64,000 nt of DNA. It comes from Shimia_B sp039815465. Lineage in GTDB: Bacteria > Pseudomonadota > Alphaproteobacteria > Rhodobacterales > Rhodobacteraceae. Of the stretch, positions 8,985 to 17,232 are shown in pieces. A model generated the notes under the pieces. The model was not told the origin of the DNA and ran no database searches. It saw nothing but the letters and a program-made list of their open reading frames with translations. The stretch lies in contig JBCBZG010000015.1 of assembly GCA_039815465.1 (NCBI GenBank), positions 1-64,000 on the forward strand, in the 5' to 3' direction. Every line of letters starts with the position of its first letter. The first letter of the stretch is position 1. The position numbers and the translations under genes are program-made.

Positions 8985-10172
8985 TTAGCGGAACGAAACA
9001 GTTACGTTTGCGCCGTTCTGAACCTCGATCTCACGGTAGGAACCTGCCGCTTCACCAGGGCCGACGAGCTCAACGGCAGAGCCACCGACATAGTCGATGT
9101 CGATGCCCGCGCGTGCGAGCACAATGCCTGCATCAAGCTGACCTGGGAAGATCTTAACACCCGGTGCGTTGGCGACATTCAGGATCTCACCCGCATACTC
9201 CGCGGGATCGGACGACCCGGCCGCTTCCATGGCGAGCATGAAAATCGCTGCCGCGTCATAGCTTTCAGGTGTGTAGGGCGAGGTTGCGTCGAATGCGTCC
9301 CCTGCTTCCATCTTCAGCGCTTCAATGCCGTCGCCGCCGGAGCCTGCGATCTGACCGAAGGAGCCGTTGAGGTCAGGGCCAACATTTGCCGGCAGGCTGT
9401 CACCGATCATGCCGCCGGGCAGACCGAACTGGTCCCACGCACCTGCGTCGAGCGATGCGCGGATGATGCCCAGACCACCCTGATCGAGGTAGCCAGCGAC
9501 GACAAGCAGGTCACCGCCCGCTGCGTCGAGTTCCGCGATCTCGGCGGAGTAGTCGGCTTTGCCGTCCTCATGTGCGGATACGATCGTGACTTCGCCGCCC
9601 ATAGCTGTGAAGTTCTGTTCGATCGCGTCTGCGAGGCCCTTACCGTAGTCGTTGTTGGTGTAAGTCAGCGCAATGGATTCGATCCCGCGTTCTTTCAGGA
9701 TCTCTGCCATTACCTGGCCTTCACGGGCGTCAGATGGTGCCGTGCGGAAGAACAGGCCGTTGTCTTCGACCGTGGACAGGGCAGGCGAGGTGGCCGATGG
9801 TGAGATCATGACCATGCCGTTCGGGATCGCCACGTTGGCGAGGATCGCGCCGGTCACGCCGGAGCAGTCACCGCCCACGAGACCCGCAACGCCTGCTGCG
9901 ATCAGCGATTCCGCGTTGGTCTGTGCCAGGCCGTTGTCGATACAGCCAGTGTCCGCGCTCATGGCCTCGACCATAGTGCCGTCGAGGATGCCGCCCGCGG
10001 CGTTGACTTCGTTCACGGCGAGCTCTGCGCCGGCGCCCATGGGGCCGGTCAGCGATTCAATCGGGCCCGTGAAGCCGAGCAGGACGCCAAGTTTAACTGT
10101 GCCGTGGCCGTCGGCCTGTGCGGCCCCGGCTACGAGTGCGCTTGCGGCAGAGGCCAAAAGCAGCTTTTTCAT
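8985..10172 (-). CDS. livK: branched-chain amino acid ABC transporter substrate-binding protein LivK-type
   Basis: Periplasmic type-I binding protein of 395 residues. The signal peptide is MKKLLLASAASALVAGAAQA, cut before DGHGTVKLG. The first lobe begins KLGVLLGFTGPIESLTGPM, and the ligand-lobe motif GDCSGVTGAI and SPSATSPALS (about residues 120-140) match the amino-acid carboxyl-binding Ser/Thr region of the family. First gene of the leftward operon, followed by a hairpin that should raise its mRNA level above that of the permeases. Confidence 0.92.
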   Translation of the reverse strand: MKKLLLASAASALVAGAAQADGHGTVKLGVLLGFTGPIESLTGPMGAGAELAVNEVNAAGGILDGTMVEAMSADTGCIDNGLAQTNAESLIAAGVAGLVGGDCSGVTGAILANVAIPNGMVMISPSATSPALSTVEDNGLFFRTAPSDAREGQVMAEILKERGIESIALTYTNNDYGKGLADAIEQNFTAMGGEVTIVSAHEDGKADYSAEIAELDAAGGDLLVVAGYLDQGGLGIIRASLDAGAWDQFGLPGGMIGDSLPANVGPDLNGSFGQIAGSGGDGIEALKMEAGDAFDATSPYTPESYDAAAIFMLAMEAAGSSDPAEYAGEILNVANAPGVKIFPGQLDAGIVLARAGIDIDYVGGSAVELVGPGEAAGSYREIEVQNGANVTVSFR

Positions 10173-10321
10173 GTGTCTTCTCCCAAGTTGGATACATACC
10201 CGGGCGCCAAGTTAGACGCTTTGACAGAAAAGGAAAGCAACTTGCCGGGCAATGTCTTGCGAAAACGTGACGTGAAACTTGGCGGGATGGGCATATCTCC
10301 ACGGGAACGGAGGATTGCGCC

Positions 10322-11428
10322 ATGATGCGATATGTTTTGCCCTTGTTGGGGGCGCTCACGCTTTGGTCTGCGCAGGCAGTCGCTCAGATAGCAAGCTCTG
10401 CGGGGCCCGTGACGGTGAGCCCGGTCTTGCGCGGTCTGGATGAACCCTGGGGCTTCGGCTTTTTGCCCAGCGGTGAGGTGGTGATCACAGAACGCGACGG
10501 GCGCGTGCTGCTCTTGCGGCCCGGTGAGGGCGTGGAGGAGGTCAGCGGCGCCCCCGATGTCGTGAGCCGTGGGCAGGGTGGTCTGCTTGATGTGCTGGTG
10601 CCGCGGGATTTCGACCGCACACGCGAGTTGTACTTTACCTACGCAAAGCGTCAGGGGCTGGGTGGCGCAGGGACCGCGGTTGCCAAGGCGCGGTTGCGCG
10701 ACGATGGCCGCGCGCTCCTGGATGTTGAGACGATCTTTGAGGCCCGTGAGGGCAGCTCCGGCGGGCGGCACTTTGGATCGCGCTTGGTGGAGGCGCGTGA
10801 TGGCACGCTGTACCTCACGATCGGCGACCGGGGGGACAGGCCGTCAGCCCAAGACCTAAGCAATGAGAACGGCGCCGTGGTCCGGATTGCTCGCGACGGC
10901 AGTATTCCGCGCGGCAACCCCTTTGCGGACGGTGGCGGGCAGCCGGGCATCTGGTCCTACGGGCACCGCAACCCCCAAGGCATGGCCATGGACGCCGACG
11001 GCAACATCTGGACGGTGGAGCATGGCGCGGCAGGCGGTGACGAGATCAACTTGATCGCCCGCGGCGCCAATTACGGCTGGCCGGTCATCTCCTACGGGCG
11101 ACATTACAGCGGCGCGCGGATCGGCGTGGGGACGGAGGCCGCCGGGATGGCGCAGCCGGAATTCTACTGGGACCCGTCCATCGCGCCGTCGGGCATGATG
11201 ATCTATTCCGGTGCGCTATGGCCGGAGTGGGCAGGCGACATCTTTGTGGGCTCGCTGAAGTTCGACATGATTTCCCGCCTCGAACGCGGCAGCACGGTGA
11301 GGGAGGCAGAGCGGCTGGAAAGCGATGAGACGCTGCGCGTCCGCGATATCCGCGAAGCGCCAGATGGCTCAATCTGGTTTTTGAGCGTGGGGCAGGGCGC
11401 GCTTTACCGGATGACGCCGGACGGCTAG
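10322..11428 (+). CDS. PQQ-dependent sugar dehydrogenase (soluble aldose dehydrogenase type)
   Basis: Periplasmic six-bladed propeller of the GdhB/YliI family, 368 residues, which oxidises aldoses using PQQ. A signal peptide (MMRYVLPLLGALTLWSAQAVAQ) is followed by the family opener LRGLDEPWGFGFLPSGEVVITERDG, and later GRHFGSRL with the catalytic His, SYGHRNPQGMA, and EHGAAGGDEIN. All key blocks are present and the length is normal. It is transcribed away from livK and its 3' end overlaps the convergent phosphodiesterase gene by four bases. Confidence 0.9.
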   Translation: MMRYVLPLLGALTLWSAQAVAQIASSAGPVTVSPVLRGLDEPWGFGFLPSGEVVITERDGRVLLLRPGEGVEEVSGAPDVVSRGQGGLLDVLVPRDFDRTRELYFTYAKRQGLGGAGTAVAKARLRDDGRALLDVETIFEAREGSSGGRHFGSRLVEARDGTLYLTIGDRGDRPSAQDLSNENGAVVRIARDGSIPRGNPFADGGGQPGIWSYGHRNPQGMAMDADGNIWTVEHGAAGGDEINLIARGANYGWPVISYGRHYSGARIGVGTEAAGMAQPEFYWDPSIAPSGMMIYSGALWPEWAGDIFVGSLKFDMISRLERGSTVREAERLESDETLRVRDIREAPDGSIWFLSVGQGALYRMTPDG

Positions 11429-12234
11429 GCGGTCGGCCCGCCCTGGGCGTAGGGGCAGATATCGATAAGCGAGACCTGCACACCGCCCTCCACCGTGACA
11501 CAGGCCATGCGCGGCGGCTCCCCGCTGGGTTTGAAACCTGCCCAGGTCCAGGGGGGATCAGGGGGCGGCGCTTGATAGAGCACCGAACCCAGGGTTGCGA
11601 AACCCATCCCACGGTGGGTGCCATAGATGTGGCGATGCACATGGCCCGTGCCGATGAAATCGATACCTCCTGAGGTTTCCAATAACGTAAGCAGGCTGTC
11701 GCCGTCCTCTAGCCGATCCGGATCCAGCATCGGAAGCCCAAGCGGCATGGGCGGGTGGTGCATGAACAGCAACGTGGGCGTCACGCGATGCGCTAGGCGG
11801 TTCCTAAGCCAGTCGCGACGCGCCTCGCAAAGCTCACCCGCGTCCGAGCCGGGTTTGAGCGTGTCGAGGCACACAAGCCGCGCCCCATCGAAGGCCACCT
11901 CGTACTGAACAAACCCGTCCATCACCGTGTCCGGCAATAGCAAATGGCGGGCCATCAACGCGCGGTCGTCGTGATTGCCAGGAAGCGGCAGGTAGGGGAT
12001 CGAAAGCTGCGAAAGCTCCCGCGCGAGAGCGGCGTAGTTTGCCGCTGTGGGTGTTTCCACCATGTCGCCAGAGATCACGACAAAGCCCGCATCGCTGTAA
12101 TGCGCGTTGATCAGGCTGATCGCGGCCTGCAGTCGGACACGTGGGTCATGGCCTTGCACCAGCCCTTCTGCGAGGTAGTGCAGGTCAGATAGCCAGATAA
12201 ACCGGGCCAAGCGGCGCCCTAGCGTCCCAAACAC
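11425..12234 (-). CDS. CpdA-like metallophosphoesterase (3',5'-cyclic-nucleotide phosphodiesterase family)
   Basis: Class III cyclic nucleotide phosphodiesterase-like enzyme of about 269 residues. All dimetal motifs are visible in order: SDLHYL (about 16-21), GDMVE (about 56-60), PGNHDDR (about 86-92), FMHHPP (about 156-161) and GTGHVHRH (about 196-203). The start is a GTG at 12234 that lies inside the last codons of argF; a TTG seven codons later is possible. The natural substrate (cAMP or another phosphodiester) is not proven by the sequence. Confidence 0.85.
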   Translation of the reverse strand: MFGTLGRRLARFIWLSDLHYLAEGLVQGHDPRVRLQAAISLINAHYSDAGFVVISGDMVETPTAANYAALARELSQLSIPYLPLPGNHDDRALMARHLLLPDTVMDGFVQYEVAFDGARLVCLDTLKPGSDAGELCEARRDWLRNRLAHRVTPTLLFMHHPPMPLGLPMLDPDRLEDGDSLLTLLETSGGIDFIGTGHVHRHIYGTHRGMGFATLGSVLYQAPPPDPPWTWAGFKPSGEPPRMACVTVEGGVQVSLIDICPYAQGGPTA

Positions 12235-13145
12235 CAGCGCATGACGGCCTTCTGCGCGTGAAGCCGGTTTTCGGCCTCGTCGAAAATCACCGATTGCGGG
12301 CCATCCATGACGGCGTCTGTGACCTCCTCATTCCTATGCGCGGGGAGGCAATGCATGAAGAGCGCATCGGGGTTGGCCTGGGCCATGAGGTCTTCGGTCA
12401 CTTGGTAGGGGCCCAGCTGGTTATGGCGCCGCTCCCGCGTTTCGGGGCTGTCGTGCATGGACACCCAGGTGTCAGCGACAACGAGGTCGGCGCCCTGGAC
12501 CGCCTGCATGGGGTCGCGGATCAGCTCCACCTTGGCGCCTTTGGCGCGGGCGCCTTCCACAAACTCCGCCTCGGGGTCGAGCGTTTCGGGGCCGCTCACG
12601 ACCATGTCAAAGCCGAACTGCCCGGCCGCGTGAAGGAAAGAGGCGCAGACATTGTTGCCGTCGCCCATCCACGCGACTTTCTTACCCGCGATAGGTCCGC
12701 GGTGTTCCTCGAACGTCATGATGTCGGCCATGATCTGGCAGGGATGCGTGCGGTCGGTGAGGCCGTTGATCACGGGCACGGTAGCGCACTCCGCGAGTTC
12801 GAGGAGCTTATCTTCGGCGAAGGTGCGGATCATGATCAGATCCACGTAGCGCGACAGGACGCGGGCCGTGTCTGCGATGGTTTCGCCATGGCCCAGCTGC
12901 ATTTCTGCGCCTGACAGCACCATCGTCTGCCCGCCCATCTGGCGCACCCCCACGTCAAAGCTAGTGCGCGTGCGGGTGGACGGTTTTTCGAAAATCAGCG
13001 CGACCATGTGGTCCTTGAGCGGGGCGTCTGCGTCCACGGTTGCCTTGGGCAAGCCACGGCGCGCGTCCTTCATCTCCTGCGCTTGGGTGAGCATGGCGCG
13101 CAGGTCGCTTGGGTCGGTTTTGTGGATGTCGAGGAAGTGGGTCAT
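12219..13145 (-). CDS. argF: ornithine carbamoyltransferase
   Basis: Arginine biosynthesis enzyme that joins carbamoyl phosphate and ornithine into citrulline. At 308 residues it has the carbamoyl-phosphate motif STRTRTS (about 55-61), HPCQIMAD, the ornithine-loop region DTWVSMHD and the C-terminal FMHCLPAHR with the catalytic Cys. It follows argD in the same direction after about 75 bases, the usual arrangement in Rhodobacterales. Confidence 0.96.
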   Translation of the reverse strand: MTHFLDIHKTDPSDLRAMLTQAQEMKDARRGLPKATVDADAPLKDHMVALIFEKPSTRTRTSFDVGVRQMGGQTMVLSGAEMQLGHGETIADTARVLSRYVDLIMIRTFAEDKLLELAECATVPVINGLTDRTHPCQIMADIMTFEEHRGPIAGKKVAWMGDGNNVCASFLHAAGQFGFDMVVSGPETLDPEAEFVEGARAKGAKVELIRDPMQAVQGADLVVADTWVSMHDSPETRERRHNQLGPYQVTEDLMAQANPDALFMHCLPAHRNEEVTDAVMDGPQSVIFDEAENRLHAQKAVMRWCLGR

Positions 13146-13219
13146 GGGCGTCGCTTTGTTGCGGTGCCGGGACCGGGGGTCAGCCCCCGGACCCCCGGAG
13201 TATTTGGGGAAAGATGAAG

Positions 13220-14392
13220 TTATGGGGTAATGCTTGCCGCCGCGCGGTCGAGACGCGACAGGGCGTCGTCTATATCGGCATCAGGTATGTTGAGCGCGGG
13301 CAGGAGGCGCACCGTGTTGTCTGCGGCGCCCACTGTCAGCAGCTCTTGGGCGAGGCCCGCGGCCACGACCTCCGTATTGGGGGCTTTGCAGACGAGGCCG
13401 AGCATAAGGCCCGAGCCGCGCACGTGGTCAAACACCGCCGGGTGGGTGGCCACGAGCGCTTCGAGCCCTTGGCGCAGCCGCCCGGCCTTACGGTTTACGT
13501 CGGCCAGGAACGCGGGCTCTGTTACGATCTCCATCACGCGGGCACCGACTGCGCAGGCGAGCGGGTTGCCGCCGTAAGTCGACCCGTGGGTGCCCGCGAC
13601 CATGCCGCTCGCAGCGGCCTCTGTCGCGAGTACGGCGCCCAGCGGGAAGCCCCCACCGATGCCCTTGGCGACCATCATGATATCGGGCTCGATCCCCGCC
13701 CATTCATGGGCAAAAAGCTTGCCCGTGCGGCCCACGCCGCATTGCACCTCGTCCAGGATCAAAAGGATCCCGTGCGCATCGCACAGATCGCGTAGCCCCT
13801 TAAGGCAGGCGTCCGGAAGCGGGCGAATGCCGCCTTCGCCTTGTACGGGCTCGACCAGGATCGCAGCGGTTCGTTCGGTGATGGCCGCGTTGAGCGCGTC
13901 GTGATCGCCAAAGGGCAGGTGGGTGAAGCCAGGCAAGAGCGGGCCAAAGCCGTGGGTCATTTTTTCCGACCCCGCAGCGGCGATCCCGGCGGAGGAACGG
14001 CCGTGAAATGACCCCTCAAACGCGATGATATCGGTGCGCTCGGGCTGCCCCGCGGCATGGAAAAACTTGCGCGCCATTTTCACGGCAAGCTCACAGCTTT
14101 CCGTGCCGGAGTTCGTGAAAAACACCGTGTCCGCAAAGGTGTGGTCAACAAGCGCATCTGCCAGCTTTTGCTGGTTTGGAATGCCGTAAAGATTTGACGT
14201 GTGCCAAAGCTTGCCAGCTTGTTCGGTCAGCGCCTCCACCAGCTCGGGCGCGGCGTGGCCCAAGCAGTTGACGGCAATCCCCGCGCCGAGGTCCAAGAAA
14301 CGTCGGCCATCTGCCTCCACCAGCCAGCTGCCGTCGCCAGAGACGAAGTTCAGCGGTGCACGGTTATAGGTCGGCAGAATGGAGGGGATCAT
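13220..14392 (-). CDS. argD: acetylornithine transaminase
   Basis: PLP-dependent class III aminotransferase of 390 residues that converts N-acetylglutamate semialdehyde to N-acetylornithine. It shows the N-terminal NRAPLNFVSGDGSWL, the cofactor region FTNSGTESCELAVKMAR, the LILDEVQCGVGRTG block with the PLP-binding Asp, and MMVAKGIGGGFPLGA containing the Schiff-base Lys. Upstream partner of argF in a two-gene operon. Confidence 0.95.
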   Translation of the reverse strand: MIPSILPTYNRAPLNFVSGDGSWLVEADGRRFLDLGAGIAVNCLGHAAPELVEALTEQAGKLWHTSNLYGIPNQQKLADALVDHTFADTVFFTNSGTESCELAVKMARKFFHAAGQPERTDIIAFEGSFHGRSSAGIAAAGSEKMTHGFGPLLPGFTHLPFGDHDALNAAITERTAAILVEPVQGEGGIRPLPDACLKGLRDLCDAHGILLILDEVQCGVGRTGKLFAHEWAGIEPDIMMVAKGIGGGFPLGAVLATEAAASGMVAGTHGSTYGGNPLACAVGARVMEIVTEPAFLADVNRKAGRLRQGLEALVATHPAVFDHVRGSGLMLGLVCKAPNTEVVAAGLAQELLTVGAADNTVRLLPALNIPDADIDDALSRLDRAAASITP

Positions 14393-14594
14393 AGTCAGTA
14401 CCCTTGTGATAGAAGCCCTTGCCTGACGAGGTGCGGGCCGTGTGTCAACGATTTTGAGGAAGGATGGCGTGGGCGCAAGAGATCAGCACCCGCGGGGAGC
14501 GGGATCAGCGACGTCGGAGGGTGCGCGTTAGTGCCATGAGCGCGCAGTTAGAGGGCTGCGCGCGCTTTGTAAAGGTGATCTGTAACGGTACGGC

Positions 14595-14679
14595 CTATTC
14601 CACGATACGGAACGCGTTGGGATTATACATCCGCACAGCCGCGTCTGGCGCGACCATGAAATCGTCGTTGAGGCCATTA
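14595..14679 (-). pseudogene. 3' remnant of a gene cut by the insertion sequence
   Basis: On the minus strand the last 26 or so codons read like a genuine protein end (NDDFMVAPDAAVRMYNPNAF then RIVE and a stop at 14595), and the frame runs straight into the left end of the insertion sequence at 14680. No matching continuation is seen on the other side of the element, so the 5' part has been lost or moved. The original function is not recognised. Confidence 0.5.
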
Positions 14680-15539
14680 GGCTCAGGACCCATTGATTTC
14701 AGATTGGCTGCATAATTCACGGTTCGAAAACGAGCGGTGACATGTCTGATCTGTTTTTGTTGAGCGAGGCGCAGATGGCGCGCCTTGAGCCCTTCTTTCC
14801 GAAGTCCCCTGGCAAACCACGGGTGGATGATCGCCGTGTCTTGAGCGGTATTATCTTCATCAATCGCAACGGCTTGCGTTGGCGAGATGCCCCCAAGGAG
14901 TACGGTCCCCACAAGACGCTTTACAATTGATGGAAGCGGTGGAGCGACAATGGGATCTTCGCCCGCATGATGGCGGGTCTGGTCGCAGAGCAAAGTGAGC
15001 AGAAGACCGTCATGATCGATGCCACCTATCTCAAAGCGCATCGCACCGCATCCAGTCTGGGCGTGAAAAAAGGGGGCGTGGACGTCTGCTTCACTGCCCG
15101 GCAGGGTATTTGCGCAGCAAATGTCCTGAGAGGGGACGCACCAAGGGCGGTATGAACACAAAGCTGCACGCGATCTGTGACCGCCAGGGCCGCCCACTCG
15201 ATCTGTTTGTGACCGCTGGTCAGGTCAGCGACTAGACGGGTGCGGCAGCCCTGCTCAGCAGCCTTCCTAACGCAAAGTGGCTCCTTGGAGATCGAGGGTA
15301 TGACGCAGATTGGTGCAGAGATGCGTTGAAAGACAAGGGGATAACCCCCTGCATCCTTGGGCAGCGGCAGCAAAAGCTCCCCATCAATTACGACAAACGC
15401 CGTAACCGCATCGAGATCAAGTTCGGCAGGCTCAAGGATTGGCGGCGCGTCGCGACCAGATACGATAGATGCCCAACGGTCTTCCTATGAGCAATCACAC
15501 TCGCCGCACTCGTCATTGATTGGCCATGTGCCCAGAGCC
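14680..15539 (+). mobile_element. IS5-family (IS427-like) insertion sequence, degenerate
   Basis: An 860-bp element. The left terminal repeat GGCTCAGGACCCAT matches the complement of the right end (GGCTCTGGGCACAT) at 11 of 14 positions. Both ends are flanked by the dinucleotide TA (14678-14679 and 15540-15541), the target duplication expected for the IS427 group. It contains one transposase gene with several disabling mutations, so it cannot move by itself. Confidence 0.85.
14742..15539 (+). pseudogene. IS427-type transposase, broken by stops and a frameshift
   Basis: The start MSDLFLLSEAQMARLEPFF and RVLSGIIFINRNGLRWRDAP are typical of IS427-group DDE transposases. A TGA at about 14928 replaces the expected Arg codon after KTLYN, and the frame continues as WKRWSDNGIFARMM and MIDATYLKAHRTASSL. 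A frameshift follows near 15065-15145. The later part (TKGGMNTKLHAICDRQGRP, DRGYDADWCRDAL, KFGRLKDWRRVATRYD) is in another frame and carries two more stops (TAG near 15234, TGA near 15489). All three catalytic regions can be traced, so decay is recent to moderate. Confidence 0.88.
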
Positions 15540-15643
15540 TAGAACGGGCCTGATATGGTGACGCCATATTGCGAGGGGAAACTGACACGCGTTGTCTCGT
15601 GTCAGCGAATGCATGCGCCGCTTCGATTGATTTCGACAAAACG

Positions 15644-16462
15644 CTACGCCTTGAGCCGGTAGCCCGTTTTGAACCCCAACCAAACGAATGTGATAAGACA
15701 GATCGACGCCACACCCAAAACGCTGAACGCGAGAGCCGCGCTGCTGTCAGAGACCCCAAGCACCGACCAGCGGATACCGTCGATGGCGTAAAAGAACGGG
15801 TTAGCGCGGGTGATCGTTTCCAGCGGGCCGGGCAGGGCGGTCACAGAGTAAAACGTGCCCGACAAGAACGCGAGTGGGGTCACGACGAAATTGGTGAGCG
15901 CCGACATCTGGTCGAACTTCTGCGCCTGCATGGCCGCGAGCAGACCAAGCGCGCCCATAAAGGCCGAGCCCAGAATGATAAAGCCAAGAAGCGCGAGAGG
16001 GTGCGCGATACCTTGGCCAAAAAGGAGCCAGACGGCACTCATCAAGACAAGGGCGATCATGGCGCCGCGGACAATGCCGCCGGTGAGGTACCCCACGGTC
16101 AGTTCCCAGGCGCTGAGTGGTGGCATTAGCGTGTCGACGATATTGCCCATGACTTTTGCGGACATGAGCGAGGAAGAGGTGTTGGCAAATGCGTTTTGGA
16201 TAACGCTCATGGCCATAAGCCCGGGGGCGAGGAAGACGACGAAGTCAAACCCCATGACCTCGCCGCGGCGGTCGCCAAAGGCCACATCAAAGATCAAAAG
16301 AAAGAGGCCCGCGGTGACAAGCGGCGCGAGCACAGTCTGGGTTGGGATCGCAAGAAAGCGGCGGCATTCACGTTCACACAGCGTCGCCAGACCGATCCAA
16401 TTGACGCGACCGAAGCGGCGCGTGCCGATGGCCGGGGGGCTGTCGTTCAATTTACCCGACAT
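15644..16462 (-). CDS. ABC-2 type transporter permease
   Basis: Inner-membrane permease of 272 residues with about six hydrophobic helices and the ABC-2 signature region (NFVVTPLAFLSGTFYSVTALPG, about residues 195-216). Of the YadH/NodJ-like export type. Its partner ATPase would usually be adjacent, but downstream lies the insertion sequence and upstream the divergent gcrA gene, so the ATPase is either encoded elsewhere or was displaced. The exported substrate is unknown. Confidence 0.88.
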   Translation of the reverse strand: MSGKLNDSPPAIGTRRFGRVNWIGLATLCERECRRFLAIPTQTVLAPLVTAGLFLLIFDVAFGDRRGEVMGFDFVVFLAPGLMAMSVIQNAFANTSSSLMSAKVMGNIVDTLMPPLSAWELTVGYLTGGIVRGAMIALVLMSAVWLLFGQGIAHPLALLGFIILGSAFMGALGLLAAMQAQKFDQMSALTNFVVTPLAFLSGTFYSVTALPGPLETITRANPFFYAIDGIRWSVLGVSDSSAALAFSVLGVASICLITFVWLGFKTGYRLKA

Positions 16463-16600
16463 TTTGCTGACTTCCTTTCGGGGGGCTGGTTGTTCTCCCC
16501 TCGTTGCACGCCTATGCTAAGACGCTCACGGCGAGATGGGCCGCTCGGACCGCGAGGTCAAGCACCCGACCGTAAGACCGCCGCAGATTTGGGGAAGCCG

Positions 16601-17167
16601 ATGTCCTGGACCGACGAACGCGTGGAAATCTTGAAAAAGATGTGGGCTGAGGGTCAGTCTGCGTCTGTCATCGCCAAGGAGCTCGGCGGTGTGACGCGCA
16701 ATGCCGTAATCGGCAAAGTGCATCGCTTGGGGCTATCCAACCGGTCCGGTGGAGCGTCGCCCGCAAAACCCGCGCCGGAGAAAAAAGCGAAAGTCGCGCC
16801 AAAGCCCGCGCCGGCCCCAGAACCGGAGGCCAAGCCCGAGCCGCGGACCGAGAGTGCGGCTCCCGAACGCGCCCTGTCTGCCGCAGCGCGCAAGATCATT
16901 CCCGCTGGGCAGCCATTGCCGCCACAACCGTCGGCCAACGAGATCAGCCCAGAGGCGCTCGCGAAGGTGAATGAGGTTGAAAAGACGGCTAAGAAAATCT
17001 CGCTGATGGAGCTGACAGAGCGGACCTGCAAATGGCCCGTGGGCGATCCCGCAACGGACAATTTCTGGTTCTGCGGGCTGCCCGTTCAGCAGGGCAAGCC
17101 ATATTGCGAGGCCCATGTGGGCGTGGCGTTCCAGCCCATGTCTAGTCGTCGCGACCGTCGCCGCTAG
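16601..17167 (+). CDS. gcrA: GcrA-type cell cycle regulator
   Basis: Alphaproteobacterial transcription factor that binds sigma70-RNA polymerase and reads methylated GANTC promoters in Caulobacter. The N-terminus MSWTDERVEILKKMWAEGQS and the following helix-turn-helix up to GKVHRLGLSNR are highly conserved. The middle (about residues 50-100) is a Pro/Lys/Ala-rich linker. The C-terminal RTCKWPVGD and CGLPVQQGKPYCEAH form the conserved sigma-interaction region. I start at ATG 16601 because the conserved domain begins there, although the frame is open much further upstream. 188 residues, slightly longer than Caulobacter GcrA because of the linker. Confidence 0.95.
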   Translation: MSWTDERVEILKKMWAEGQSASVIAKELGGVTRNAVIGKVHRLGLSNRSGGASPAKPAPEKKAKVAPKPAPAPEPEAKPEPRTESAAPERALSAAARKIIPAGQPLPPQPSANEISPEALAKVNEVEKTAKKISLMELTERTCKWPVGDPATDNFWFCGLPVQQGKPYCEAHVGVAFQPMSSRRDRRR

Positions 17168-17170
17168 GGC

Positions 17171-17219
17171 GCCGATTTCTTTCAAAGAAATCGGCCCGAA
17201 ATCTTTGAAAGATTTCGGG
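17171..17219. repeat. paired perfect palindromes between gcrA and the yejA-like gene
   Basis: Two perfect palindromes stand back to back: 12-base arms GCCGATTTCTTT and AAAGAAATCGGC around a single C (17171-17195), then CCCGAAATCTTT and AAAGATTTCGGG around a single G (17195-17219). They lie between two convergent gene ends. The same words, in the opposite order, recur at 61246-61293, and a diverged version lies at 23874-23918. They may serve as a two-way terminator or be a mobile palindromic repeat family. Confidence 0.75.
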
Positions 17220-17232
17220 TGCTGAGCGGAAG

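Noticed and set aside
14464..14715. Plus-strand frame of 83 codons running into the insertion sequence
   Set aside because: Arg-rich product, no family, and it crosses the IS end; the opposite strand gives the more protein-like gene remnant.
16196..16600. N-terminal extension of GcrA into the ABC-2 permease gene
   Set aside because: The conserved GcrA domain begins at ATG 16601; the upstream part is antisense to the permease.
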